A DNA stretch of 64,000 nucleotides, taken from assembly GCA_030867875.1 (NCBI GenBank), contig JAOWCC010001589.1, positions 139,225,745 through 139,289,744 on the forward strand, written 5' to 3'. Both the position numbers and the translations under genes were made by a program. The notes beneath the pieces were generated by a model. It had not been told where the DNA came from, ran no database searches, and saw only the letters and a program-made list of their open reading frames with translations. This document shows, in pieces, positions 32,544 through 42,387 of this stretch. Source of the stretch: Actinernus sp. WN-2022. Its lineage: Eukaryota > Cnidaria > Anthozoa > Actiniaria > Actinernidae. Position 1 is the stretch's first letter; each line of letters opens with the position of its first letter.

Positions 32544-33306
32544 TCCCTCTGTACTTGTCGGAGATGACACCGATCTCATTGTGCTACTTTGCTATCTTAC
32601 ACAACCAGATGGATACGACTTGTATTTCATACCGGAGCCGAAGGCGAATTCCAGACAGAGTAAGGTGTGGAACATGAAGCAAGTGAAAGCGGAGCTCGGT
32701 CACGCGGTATGCCACAACATGTTGTTTCTTCATGCTGTTTTGGGCTGCGACACAACCTCTCGCCGTTACGGGATTGGAAAAGCCGCGTCCCTTAAGAAGT
32801 ACTCTGACTATGTTTACTTCCGAGACCAAGCGAAGGTGTTCGACGCGGACTCAACTCCAGATGACGTAGCGACAGCGGGAGAGAATGCACTAGTAGCGCT
32901 GTATGGGGGGAAGCAAGGAGAGAGCCTCGACAGTCTCCGTTACCGCCGATACTATGAGAAAGTGGCTACTAGATGTCGTCAGGTGCAACCGCAGAACCTG
33001 CCCCCAACGTCGTCAGCAGCTAGATACCACAGCTTCAGAGTTTTCCTGCAGGTGAAGCAATGGCAGGGCCGGGATGATAGGATGTCACTTGAAGAATGGG
33101 GTTGGAAGCTGAGCAGCGGTCAAGTGCTTCCCGTGACGACTGACTTACTGAAGATGATCCGGTGTAACTGCGCGACTGATTGCTCCACCGCGAGGTACAC
33201 CTGCCGTAAGCATTGCCTCGACTGCTCCCCGGCATGCGGCCAGTGCCGAGGCACCGGATGCACGAATAACAGCATTCTCTACGACAGCTACGAAGATGAT
33301 GACTAA
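32544..33306 (+). pseudogene. Block 6: C-terminal half of the nuclease-like core and Cys-rich tail
   Basis: Starts SVLVGDDTDLIVLLCYL, then MLFLHAVLGCDTTSR, a helical region with LSLEEWGWKL-like phrase MSLEEWGWKLSSG, and a tail with about ten Cys (IRCNCATDC...CGQCRGTGC). Stop at 33304-33306; AATAAA follows at about 33396. Open frame upstream to 32407 belongs to the transposon. Confidence 0.62.
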
Positions 33307-34728
33307 CTATAGCAGCCGCCCCAGCACCATTAATTAGAGTTCGAGTTAATTCTCAAGTTTTCGCTATAACAAGAAATTGAGAACCCTCTATGTTAATAAA
33401 ATACAATAGAGAACAAGAGAACACTTCATGAAAGCGTTTTTATGAGTTATTTGGCATTTCTTGATCTAGACCGATCTATTCTGCTCTACTTTCTGTAGGC
33501 TCGAATGATCGGGAATAACGAGAGAAGCATACCGGACTGCCATAGCGAAGGCATATCATGCATGCTAAGAATAGTGACGTATTTCCCCAGTTTTCTGTCG
33601 TTGTTGTGACAATTTCTAAATGAAAACTATTTATCATTATGCTCTCTATCACCTTTTGTTGATTTTATGCGAAATTAATAAGATTTCGTTGAAATAAAGG
33701 CGAGTAAAAGGGCATTTCCGGTTTTAGCCTCGTTTCCATGTTGCAGGAGAGAGCTCGTCAGCGTTTTCTTAAATTTCGGGATGTTGCCGTGCTCGGATTT
33801 TTGGGGACTTTTAGTATGTTCATTTAGACATTCATTCTGAAAGGTTTTCGAAGAGAAAGCTTCTGTGAGAATTTGTTCCAGGTCCATCCGCAAAATGACT
33901 GGACTAATTGTTGCTCAAAAGTTGCTCTGGAAGGCAAAAATTACTTGAGGTTGCTAGTACCACAAAAAGTTGCTCGAAACTCCAAACGTTCAGTTGCTCA
34001 ATTGCAAAAATTGTCGAGCACAATCTGTCAGGGCCTAGTGGAGGGTGGGTTATGTAGCCCAAAATGGTACGGTTTTCGAAGTGTTTTAGTCTGAAATAGG
34101 GTTATAAATATTCATGCCTTTTTAGTCTGAAATAGGGTGTGATTTTGATGTGGAAGTGTGAGACCGCACATTATGATTTATTTCCCTTAGATTCTCGTGC
34201 TATTTTGACATTGATATTTAAAATAAATCGAGAAAGAGAACAAACCACGTGCACGGCGAAAAATGTCATTGGATTAGATAACGCGGTTAAAGGCAGTTTT
34301 AAGTAGTGCATGAAATAGGGCCACAGATTTTCGGGGACACGTCTGAAAAAGGGTATGAAAAATCCGGAAATAGGGTCAGGGTTTTGAGACACCCAACCGC
34401 GGTTTCGGGGACTACTTCCACCACCATCGTCCCTCAGGGGGTGTGCATCCCGAGTTGAAAAAGGCCCAGAGTTTGTCATATCTCAAGTTCGTTTTCACAA
34501 TAACTTGGAAATCCAGATTTTGGCTAAATTCTTCTGCTTCCGCTTCCGCTTGACTAATTTTCACTGGACCGGAAGCGACGGAAGCAGAGGCGGAGACGTA
34601 AAATTTAAGGAAGGAAACCTTCCGTTGGCTTCCGGTTATGCTTCCGTCGAGCTTCCACTTCCGTATCCTTTTCTTGATTTTCACAAGAACGTAAGGCTCC
34701 TTATGCTTCGTTATGCTTCCGCTCCCGC
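33307..34728. other. Intergenic; degenerate repeats
   Basis: At 34020-34440 phrases such as AGTCTGAAATAGGGT recur and CAGGGTTTTGAGACACCC appears, resembling the CCCTGA-rich elements. At 34530-34730 GCTTCCGCTTCCG / CGGAAGCGACGGAAGC runs repeat in both orientations. No gene seen. Confidence 0.4.
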
Positions 34729-35375
34729 GAGGCTACAGATATTTTGTTGAATAGAGTCGCTTTAATTTGCTCAAATCCTAGAACAATGGTGGTTATACCT
34801 AATCTCACCATTTTTAGTCGCTCTAATATAACTTTTTGGTAAAATGGCTATCACGTGACCAACCACGTGATCACAAAAAGTTGAAAATTAAACTAAAAAC
34901 GGGGTGGTACATTGCATATTTTAAGTAACGATTTTGTTTATCTGATTACACTTGTGGTTGACTTTAAAGATCAGTTCGGAATGGCTGACACTGATAGACT
35001 GTTAAGGCGAAAATATAGAAAACAGGTCACGTGACCTATTCTTGGAACCATTTTTCGCCATTTATATCCTCTTCAGTGATAAAAAGTCAACCATTCCGGA
35101 CACAGTCTCATTTCCCATAACAAGCTTAACATTTCGAAGTGAAAATCTGAAACAAAACAATAACTCCCGCCACCCCATTTTGATTTATTTGTTTTGTAGG
35201 CCTTAAGGTCACGTGACCTTCAAAACACCAAAATACCGATCCTCAAATGTTAAGACACATGATTACCGTATTATTCCAAAGTTATAGGGTATTTTATACA
35301 TAAATGACAAAGATAGCGAGTTTTGAATGTTTTATCAGAACTGTTCAAAACTCCATATGCCTTAACATGCTTGAG
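34729..35375. mobile_element. CACGTG-rich element, copy 2 (inverted, left end lost)
   Basis: Reverse complement of copy 1 along nearly its whole length, ending GCCTTAACATGCTTGAG at 35375. About 37 bp of the other terminus is missing at 34729. CACGTG palindromes are retained near 34850, 34864, 35027 and 35210. Confidence 0.85.
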
Positions 35376-35577
35376 GGAGACCTACGATTTAACGTCCTTA
35401 TCTCAGAAGACGTGAAGGTCTAACCACTTGCAGTTTGTGAACGAGATTGTTTCACAGAGGCAGCATCTTCTACTCAGTTATGTTAAGACCCTGAGTGTTT
35501 GTCCGGCCGGGGTTTGAACCCGCGACCTTCCGCACAACAGACCGGCGCTTAAACCACTGAGCTAACCGGGAGGCGGT
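35376..35577 (-). repeat. tRNA-derived SINE, - strand copy
   Basis: The reverse complement of the SINE at 12841: B-box complement GGGGTTTGAACCC at about 35510 and A-box complement CCACTGAGCTAACC at about 35556. It abuts the end of the CACGTG element copy 2 with no spacer. Confidence 0.8.
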
Positions 35578-35861
35578 TATGTAGTAGCGAATTATATAGT
35601 AGCGTTCGTTACCGTACTGTGTTAAAGACCATATTTCCTGCTGCGTTCTTTTTCGTCTTTCGCCCCCGGCATTCTCCCTAGTCATTTTGAGGCCACTGTG
35701 TTTCAGATTGGTATCACTAGCTTAACACGGTTGAAAAATAAACACCTTTCATATTTTCCGTTCCACATGGCTCAAACAAAATAAAGGAAATGCTCTCTTA
35801 CTCGCTCGTACTTTATAGCAATTGCCCTTAACCAAAACGAGTAAGAGACCAGGAGCCCTAT

Positions 35862-36544
35862 CTCAAGCATGTTAAGGCCTGGTTCATTTAACGGAAAATA
35901 GATGTACGTTAAAAAATGTTTTCTGACAGAAATAACAGTTTAAATAAAATCTAATTACATTATAATACCAATTTCAACTTTCTTAAATTTGTTAAGTGGA
36001 TGGTTGTCGTATCACGTGATCGATGACGTCATAATTATATAAAATATTTTAAGTGAAATGCGGCTGCGACGATAATATATGAATATAAAGTAACCCTGCT
36101 AAAACACTACTCCTTCCGAAGTGTTTCAGATCACGCTTAGAAAACATGACTATCATGTAAAGATAAGGAGATATTAAGGGTACAAAAAGTCACGTGACCT
36201 ATTTTGCATATGTTTGCCTTAATTACTCGTTAACGAAACATTGTAGTCATCTTTTCTAAGTTGATTTAGGTAAAAGGCTTCAACCTTAACTAAACATATC
36301 CACTCATCATCCTAGCTGTTTTAAACTCGGAGCCGCGTTTTTGATTTAATGATTTCGTGTTCTAAGTCACGTGACAGACCACGTGACACGGTTTACTACA
36401 TACAAATCACTTAAGGTAGTCAAGAATGGCGATACCTATTATCGTGAGAAACTTGGCGTACTAACCATACTCGGCTGTGTTGAAATAAGGAAAACAGTTT
36501 TTACCCGAAATTTGACCCCTGAACCAGGCCTTAACATGCTTGAG
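35862..36544. mobile_element. CACGTG-rich element, copy 3 (683 bp)
   Basis: Termini CTCAAGCATGTTAAGGCCTG and CAGGCCTTAACATGCTTGAG, with AT on both sides (35860-35861, 36545-36546). Length is almost identical to copy 1 but the interior differs strongly. It still has CACGTG palindromes at about 36013, 36191, 36368 and 36380. Confidence 0.82.
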
Positions 36545-36583
36545 ATGAGACTTGGTATTAGCTTGTCGCGCAGGGCCTGGACA

Positions 36584-36861
36584 ACGCGTTTGGGTATACA
36601 GGACTTGTCTGTCTGTCTGTTGTCAACATGGCGGTGAATTCGAATGAGTAATCTTCTCAATGTTTTCATGTTTCTTTAGCTGAAGAGGACATTCCTGGTG
36701 CAAGTTTACCTCGGGAAACTCCAGAGGAACGCAGCAATTTACCGGCTTTGGCATGATTTCTCCTTAAACTCTTGGAACACATTCAAACACTCATCGCCAT
36801 GTTCAAAGTTTCGATGCGATGACAACAGACAGACAGACAAGTCCTGTCTACCCAAACGCGT
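36584..36861. mobile_element. 278-bp inverted-repeat element
   Basis: ACGCGTTTGGGTATACAGGA at the left and TCCTGTCTACCCAAACGCGT at the right, followed by CTGTCTGTCTGTTGTC and its complement. The middle (36680-36760) contains a pyrimidine-AG plus an open stretch, but is too short to call an exon. Confidence 0.75.
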
Positions 36862-36899
36862 ATAGTATTAAAACATAAGATGGCATACTTCATAAACCT

Positions 36900-37450
36900 T
36901 AGACATCTGACCTAGTATACCAAAATGACGACATCAAGTCTGAAATGTGGACGTATAGATTATTTATCTTACAGTATCTTAATTAATAAAAATAAGATTT
37001 TTTTATCAACTCACCATCGCGGATAATGAGGTGCAGGTTACGTTTCAAGCGCTAGCCCTTCTCCTGCATGAGCAAACCACGAAGTTGCGATCCATTTCAA
37101 TTAAAATTTTATTTATGAAGATTATAGCAACTTAAGAAATATTGTGAGTAGACTTAAATCTGTATAGATCTCTATATATATAATACGACAATAAGGTCCG
37201 TTCTGGAGAGTCGACTTCACCTTCTTTGATCACTGACTGATATATTCGTAAAACAGATATAGACCACCAATCTCACCATTAGTTTAGTTTTGTAGGCATA
37301 AAAAGGGTATCGTATCAACTTCTTAGTGTCACAGTGTACTTTAAAGAGATATATCTAGTATTTTCAACTCTGATCTAAAGATACTAAAAGAAGTTCACTA
37401 AGCGAAAATGTATACCGTCATTATCTTCATAGACACAGGATATGGGTACA
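36900..37450. repeat. Hammerhead-end repeat family, copy 1
   Basis: Contains, in order, CCAAAATGACGACATCAAGT, TATCAACTCACCATCG, GTTACGTTTCAAGCGCTAGC, TTGCGATCCATTTCAATTAA, TTCTGGAGAGTCGACTTC and GATCACTGACTGATATATTC. The same order recurs at 39.3-42.3 kb and 54.2-59.1 kb. This copy preserves the uninterrupted site used below to date a LINE insertion. Confidence 0.75.
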
Positions 37451-37578
37451 GCTCCGATAGTGATGAAGGCATGGCATTCACGATGACCTCGATAATCTTA
37501 ACTAGACCCTTCTAGAAAGCAGTCTTGTTTAACGTGCTTATGAGCCCTAGCCAAAAATCATTGATTTGGGTACCGTAA
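37451..37578. other. Short spacer; nothing recognised
   Basis: Lies between a repeat and a MITE; no gene. Confidence 0.3.
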
Positions 37579-38222
37579 CACGCCGGGCACAAATGCTCGT
37601 AAAAACGGCCGGTTTGATATATATTTAAAAGTTTTCGACATAGAAGAAGGAATTTTGGTAGATGTAGCCATCATTATTACGTCACAATGACGTCATATAT
37701 CCTTTTCTAATAGGTTTCTTATAAATCTTTATTACCTCTAAAAACGTTTTATTATATCTTTTTAAAATCTCTTGTTCACGAGAATGAAATAATCGAAAAC
37801 CCGTTATCGATCGGTTGAGTTGAAGCAAACGAAAGTTATTAAAGTTTGAATTTTGAAAATGTCGCTTGAGTTCGAATAATAATGACGTCATAAAAACAGT
37901 AAATCGTCCATAACTTTGAATATGTTTATCGTAGAAAGTTCAAATTTTCGGCAAATTAATATATTTCATAAAAGCTTTCTGATTAAGTAATATTTTTGAA
38001 ACGTGTTTTAAAGGTTAATTTTCACCAAAAAAGAGGCATCCCTTATGACGTCACAACAACATCACAATACAGAAACAATTGTCCCGAAAAACGTAGTCTT
38101 ACTTTGTTACCAACCTGCCAACATTTCGTCAAATTTAGAGTAGAAGTAAGGAAATGGCGTTACTTTTACGTTTTATGTTACACTCAACCCCGCCGTTTTT
38201 ACGGTTATTCGTGCCCGGCGTG
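37579..38222. mobile_element. 644-bp MITE
   Basis: Terminal inverted repeats of about 34 bp: ACACGCCGGGCACAAATGC and its partner TTCGTGCCCGGCGTGT, with CGTAAAAACGGC / GCCGTTTTTACGG inward. The AT-rich interior includes several TGACGTCA-type motifs. Confidence 0.8.
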
Positions 38223-38283
38223 TAAAGTGTTTTAAATATTGTTCAACCATTTTTGGTCAATCTATGGTCGTAATATTGCTGGT

Positions 38284-38845
38284 AAAATGCCGTTTACCAT
38301 ACCCTATCCAGACTTGAAGCAAACAATCTATACCCTATCCCAGTCCCAAACCATAGGTTCATACTCATGCATCAATTTATATACACCTGCTTCAAAAAAG
38401 GTTGATCAGAACGAAGAACTAACTACAAGTATTGAACAATGGAGCTCTATTGTCTTTGAATCACTGAACCATAGAGCCCTTTGTTCAATGTTTGTAGTTT
38501 GTTCTTCGTAATGATCAACCTTTTTTGAAATAGGTGTATGTGGACGTCTATATTACAGTAAAGTAAGAACAAAGTATCAATTAATTCAATGTTCTTGGGG
38601 CATAGTTTATTAGAATGATCTGCATTACTTCAAGTACTGTGGTGAACTGTGTAGTGTGGTCGATAGAGCGCTATTAAGCATGGCGTCAACGACAAGTATA
38701 TCAAAATCCATACCTACATGGCATGTCCCAGACCAATACCCTATCCCAGACCTCGGCAGCTCAAAAACCATGCCCTATCCCGCGGCACATACCCGTATAG
38801 CTCATATAAGGGAGTACTCCCCCCTCCCCCTCCCCCCCAGGGATT
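38284..38845. mobile_element. G/C-tract hAT-like element, left-truncated copy
   Basis: Matches the complete element at 50652-51120 from AATGCCGTTTACC through ATACCCTATCCCAGAC repeats to CGCGGCACATACCCGTAT and a C-rich end. It is interrupted by a 153-bp insertion at 38384-38536. The downstream 300 bp also matches the other copy, so element and flank were duplicated as one block. Confidence 0.75.
38384..38536. mobile_element. 153-bp MITE with TA target duplication (Tc1/mariner type)
   Basis: Termini CACCTGCTTCAAAAAAGGTT and AACCTTTTTTGAAATAGGTG. TA borders both ends. The paralogous site at about 50820 (CTTATATATGTGG) is empty and reads exactly as expected before insertion. Confidence 0.85.
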
Positions 38846-39314
38846 GTTACATACTTTATGAGAATACTTAAAACAATACTAAATTATATCGCAACTGTGT
38901 TTACGCTTTCAAGCTCTGACTGAATTTCTAATACGAAATTAGCTCGAGTCGCGTAAAGCGTAAAGGTTGACATAGCTGAGACAAGTTCAACGCTTTACGC
39001 GACAGACGGAAAGTTTAATAGGAAAGGTAAGATAGAAAATCCGATATTCCGGCTGAAATAATATCATTGTTCTTCGAAGACGGTAATGACAGCACACTAG
39101 AAGGAATAATGCTTATTAAATCAATTCCATCTGGTGAAAGTGGTCATGAGGTATTTAATGTAGACCGTTCCTCGTATTAATTAAATTGTTTGTACCTTTA
39201 AAAAAATATATGATGCACATTTTTGTTAAATAATTTAATAATTCGTAAATATTTTTTGGAATATTTAATAATTATTTTTTGCTATGTATTTGTTATAATG
39301 ACCGCGACCTTTCA
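38846..39314. repeat. Block shared with 51.1-51.56 kb
   Basis: Shares GGATTGTTACATACTTT, AATCGCGTAAAG-like phrases, GACATAGCTGAGACAAGT, GATATTCCGGCTGAAATAAT and CTTATTAAATCAATTCCATC with the region after the second hAT-like copy. No coding features. Confidence 0.65.
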
Positions 39315-39518
39315 CACCACCTATTCCAAAATGACGTCTTCAAGTCTGCAAAGTGGACATATATATTTTTTAGCTGACGATATCTCAATTTTTAATTGAA
39401 ATATCACAGCTTTTATCAGTTTTTATCAACTCACCATCATGGGAAGAAGGTATAGGTTACGTTTCAAGCGCTAGCCTTTCTTCGCTTTGAACAGACCAAA
39501 CTTTATGAACTTTAATAA
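39315..39518. repeat. Hammerhead-end repeat family, copy 2 (left part)
   Basis: Shows CCTATTCCAAAATGACGTC, TATCAACTCACCATCATG and GTTACGTTTCAAGCGCTAGC. It is interrupted at 39519 by a Helitron-like element; the family resumes at about 41734. Confidence 0.7.
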
Positions 39519-39601
39519 AACAAGAGCCCATCTGGGCTTTCACTCGGGCCACATTAGATTGAAGATGAAATACGCTTTCATTTGAAATCCTCTTAATCCT
39601 C

Positions 39602-39985
39602 TAAGGCCATCCCTTTTTTATTTTCCGTTTCTCATCGTCCGACCGACCCATTTTTGTGGCTTTTTGTAGGAAAAAAAAAAAAATTGGGGGTTGGGGTGGG
39701 GGTGAAGAAACCCTAGAGCAGCTCCTGGAAGCTCATGCTCGAGGGTAGGTTACGCAATAGTTTCGGCGGTGCATTTGTAATTCCATGTTTGTAGCGTATA
39801 CGGACGACGACATCGATGGTTTCGTCGTCCATGTTGGTTTGTAACCTCGCCTGTGCAACCGCGCCTTATTAGTTCCAGTCTATCCGCGTATTTTTTATTA
39901 CAATTTTTTTTTTCTCACCCGACCGACCGACCCAATTTTTGAAAACCCCACCGATGAGAAACGGAAAAAAAATAGGGATGGCCTA
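39602..39985. mobile_element. 384-bp MITE nested in Helitron-like copy a
   Basis: Ends TAAGGCCATCCCTTTTTTAT and AAAAAATAGGGATGGCCTAA. Sister copies of the host element at 42.4 and 54.3 kb lack it at the corresponding site (CCTCTTAGTAATAACC). Confidence 0.8.
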
Positions 39986-40435
39986 ATATTAACCAAAGGG
40001 AAGAATTATTAGCTGAATTTAGCAGTCTTTAGGAGTGGCCAGTAGCGCGGTGACTTTCATTCTCTGCTCCCCTAGTATATATGTAATTTAATAGTTTTCT
40101 TTTTCTCGTATGTTGACCTTTTAATTTAAACACTACTTATTCGTTTAACACATTGCATTTGAGCAGGCATATATTCATTGTTTTGTACCCGAGAATTAAC
40201 CGTACTACCGTACTTCATGGTCCCTTTCTTTAGTAGTGGGTTGTCGGTCAGTTGATTGTAAACTCTCGTCATTTAGCACAGAAAATGTATTCTGATGAAT
40301 AGGGATCGGGTTGTCATGTAAGAAATATGGCTCTTGAACAAACTGATAAGCTTCAGTAGGTTGGGTAGTCTCGGAACATTGTCTTCTTTTTTGTCTTCTT
40401 TTTTATTTTTTAAGTTTGAAAGTCGGATCTCAGCT

Positions 40436-41540
40436 TTAAGTTATATCCGCTTTCAACTCGCCATTTTCAACTTCTAGGTCAATAATATATTCCGAGATGA
40501 CAGCATCTTGATTTCGGTCTTGTATATAATTATCTTGCTGCACTAATTTGTCTTCCAAATGACTGAGTTTGGTTTCTTGATTCGTGTTTTGATGTGACGA
40601 GAGTAAGAATTCATTACCCATATCAGTTAGGTCAGCCTCCATGTTACAAATCAAGGTCGTTAAAGCAGCGAGAGAGTTCTTATTGCGGGCTAACAAATAT
40701 TTTTATCCTCGTGAAGAATCTAAAGAATTCCGTCTCTTCCGGTTTGAATTTGACTCATGTGTATGTTGCTTTTGGAGTTTCAAGGATATGTTGATCCAAA
40801 ACTACAGGCTCTTGGGGTTTTTCATTGACTTGTGAACTTGCAGGCTCTGTAATTTGTTTTGTTTTCTTAGTATAACATAAAGTGTTGAACATGTTCATGT
40901 TATCAAGCATGTCGCGCGTGACCTCTGTTTCTTCGTTCATTAAGTTCTCTACTTTCATCTGTAATCTGGGAAACTCTATCTTTGCCCATGCCTTGGCACA
41001 TAACTATTCCTGTTGTTAAGTAGACGTGGATGATTATAAGTAAAATCCTTCGACAGCTTGTACCGTTTCCGCTAGGTCAATATCCTCGCTGGAACGAAAT
41101 AACCCCGGGGAAATAACTTGATCTCAATACTCTCTGATCCAACTTACGGTAAATTTAAATCTCTGACAGTTTTTAAGAGACTCATAATATTGGTCTTGAA
41201 GTGCCTTCACCCAAAATAAGATGTTCTCCTCGGATGTTTTAAATGCAGCACAGCGAGTCGATGGCTTATAGATTCCAATATGTATTTCTTCGAATTTTAG
41301 CTTTCCGGATCCTGGCCCCAGTACACTGGCTTCAGGTCGTCGTACGTGTCGTATAATAAAATCACTGGCCATCTGGGTAAAAAACGAGGTCCTTCGGCTC
41401 CGACAATAGCGCCAGTTGAAATATCCTGAGCCTGTTGGAAGGCTTTCGCACGAGTGAAGTTAAATAAAACATTAAACTGGCTTACATTTGAGAGATGAGA
41501 CTCCAAATTGGAGAGAAAGTTCCTCGCGGGTTCTCCGCCA
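40436..41540 (-). pseudogene. Captured or decayed gene fragment in Helitron-like copy a
   Basis: On the - strand from about 41540: an ATGGCGGAGAACCCGCGAGG start region, then SHLSNVSQFNVLFNFTRAKA and PRFLPRWP. In another frame follow KFEEIHIGIYKPSTRCAAFK and WVKALQDQYYESLKNCQRFK, and finally a coiled-coil-like stretch (40696-40436). Stops and frame changes break it. The same fragment recurs in copies b and c. I do not recognise the parent gene. Confidence 0.5.
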
Positions 41541-41733
41541 TCTTGCTTTACTGTATTAAATTATGTAAATAAATTAACCTGGCGATTGTTGCGTGATCAG
41601 CACAGTGCAATCTGATTGGTGTGAATTTGACCTTTAACGCATGCGCAGAAATTTTGCGACACCCAACAAAAAAAAAAAAAAAAAAAACGACTTGCATTTT
41701 AAGACTCGGTGCTGCCACAGGCAGCCCGAGTAA

Positions 41734-42387
41734 TAAATATTGTGAGTAAACTTAAATCTGTACTGATCTCTATCTTACTGATATAGTGAAACAGATTTTC
41801 ACAACAATTGCCAAGTTTCTGGTTTTCTGATTGACTGATTGCCACTGGAAATAAGAGGACATACCACGGTAGACTACGTGATCGCTCGCGCAAGATTGAT
41901 TGCGTGATAGCTCGTAATATGTTGATGACTGTGTCTGACGCAGATCGATCACCTGATCCAAGAAAAGGCGATTTTTTCCAGACAAATACCTTTAACTTCT
42001 TTTGTCTCGTAACAAGTTATAAATCGTTACTTTGTTCATAAAAGAACTTATACATATATATTTATTGGACTTCCTTTTTCTATAAGTAAAGAGCGCATAT
42101 ATTGCATCACCAAATATGGTCGACTTTACTTTCTTTCTGATATACTTCGTAAAACAGATGTACACCATCAATATCACTATCAGATTAGTTGTGTTAGTAT
42201 ACAATTACAAAAGGTTATCAACTGGGAACTTTAAAGATAAAGCTATAGTACTTTCACGTCTAAAGATACTAAAATAAGTTTAATCATTGCCAAGGACGTA
42301 CCACGGTAGACTACATGGCGCTCGCGCAAGATTGATTGCGTGATAGCTCAGCCTTAATATTTTGATAAATGTACTAGTACTTACTAA
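41734..42387. repeat. Hammerhead-end repeat family, copy 2 (right part)
   Basis: Resumes with ATATTGTGAGTAAACTTAAA and continues with GTAAAACAGATGTACACC and TAAAGATACTAAAATAAG, in the order seen in copy 1 after 37140. A GATTGATTGCGTGATAG segment here also occurs at 59.28 kb. Confidence 0.65.

Larger units (their letters stand above)
28002..33306 (+). pseudogene. Decayed intron-bearing element of an uncharacterised invertebrate multi-copy family with a PIN/FEN-like nuclease core
   Basis: Coding blocks in order: 28002-28391, 28385-29926, 29908-30097, 30191-30274, 30382-30462, 30551-31311, 31381-31861 and 32544-33306. Visible motifs are N-terminal Cys clusters (C-x2-C-x2-C, then CFFCG), a conserved middle (DNVDHNLRTLNGNDTFHGMG), an Asp-containing strand (VVVFDSYDN), NADVLIVKTA, GDDTDLIVLL, GCDTTS and a Cys-rich tail (IRCNC...C). 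The Asp-strand / DAD / DDTDL / GCD series resembles PIN/XPG-FEN-type nucleases; this is inference from motif order. Breaks: frame changes near 28330, 29894, 31255 and 31380, plus a 682-bp insertion. I recall similar unnamed proteins as common in cnidarian and other invertebrate genomes, suggesting a mobile or much-duplicated family. Its catalytic role is unknown. It could also be a decayed host gene family. Confidence 0.6.
39519..41733 (-). mobile_element. Helitron2/Helentron-like element, copy a (2.2 kb)
   Basis: Read on the - strand, it begins ACTCGGGCTGCCTGTGGCAG (hairpin GCTGCC/GGCAGC) and ends GGCCCGAGTGAAAGCCCAG then ATGGGCTCTTGTT (hairpin AGCCCAGATGGGCT). The 5' terminal ACTCGGGC is complementary to GCCCGAGT, which lies inside the 3' hairpin rather than at the end. 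Asymmetric inverted repeats, end hairpins and no target duplication are features known for Helitron2/Helentron elements. No Rep/helicase was seen, so it is non-autonomous. It carries the decayed open frames at 40.4-41.5 kb. Confidence 0.65.

Noticed and set aside
39519..41733. Reading the 39.5-kb element as an ordinary cut-and-paste transposon
   Set aside because: The matching inverted repeats are not at equal distance from the ends, and the empty-site comparison for copy c shows no target duplication.
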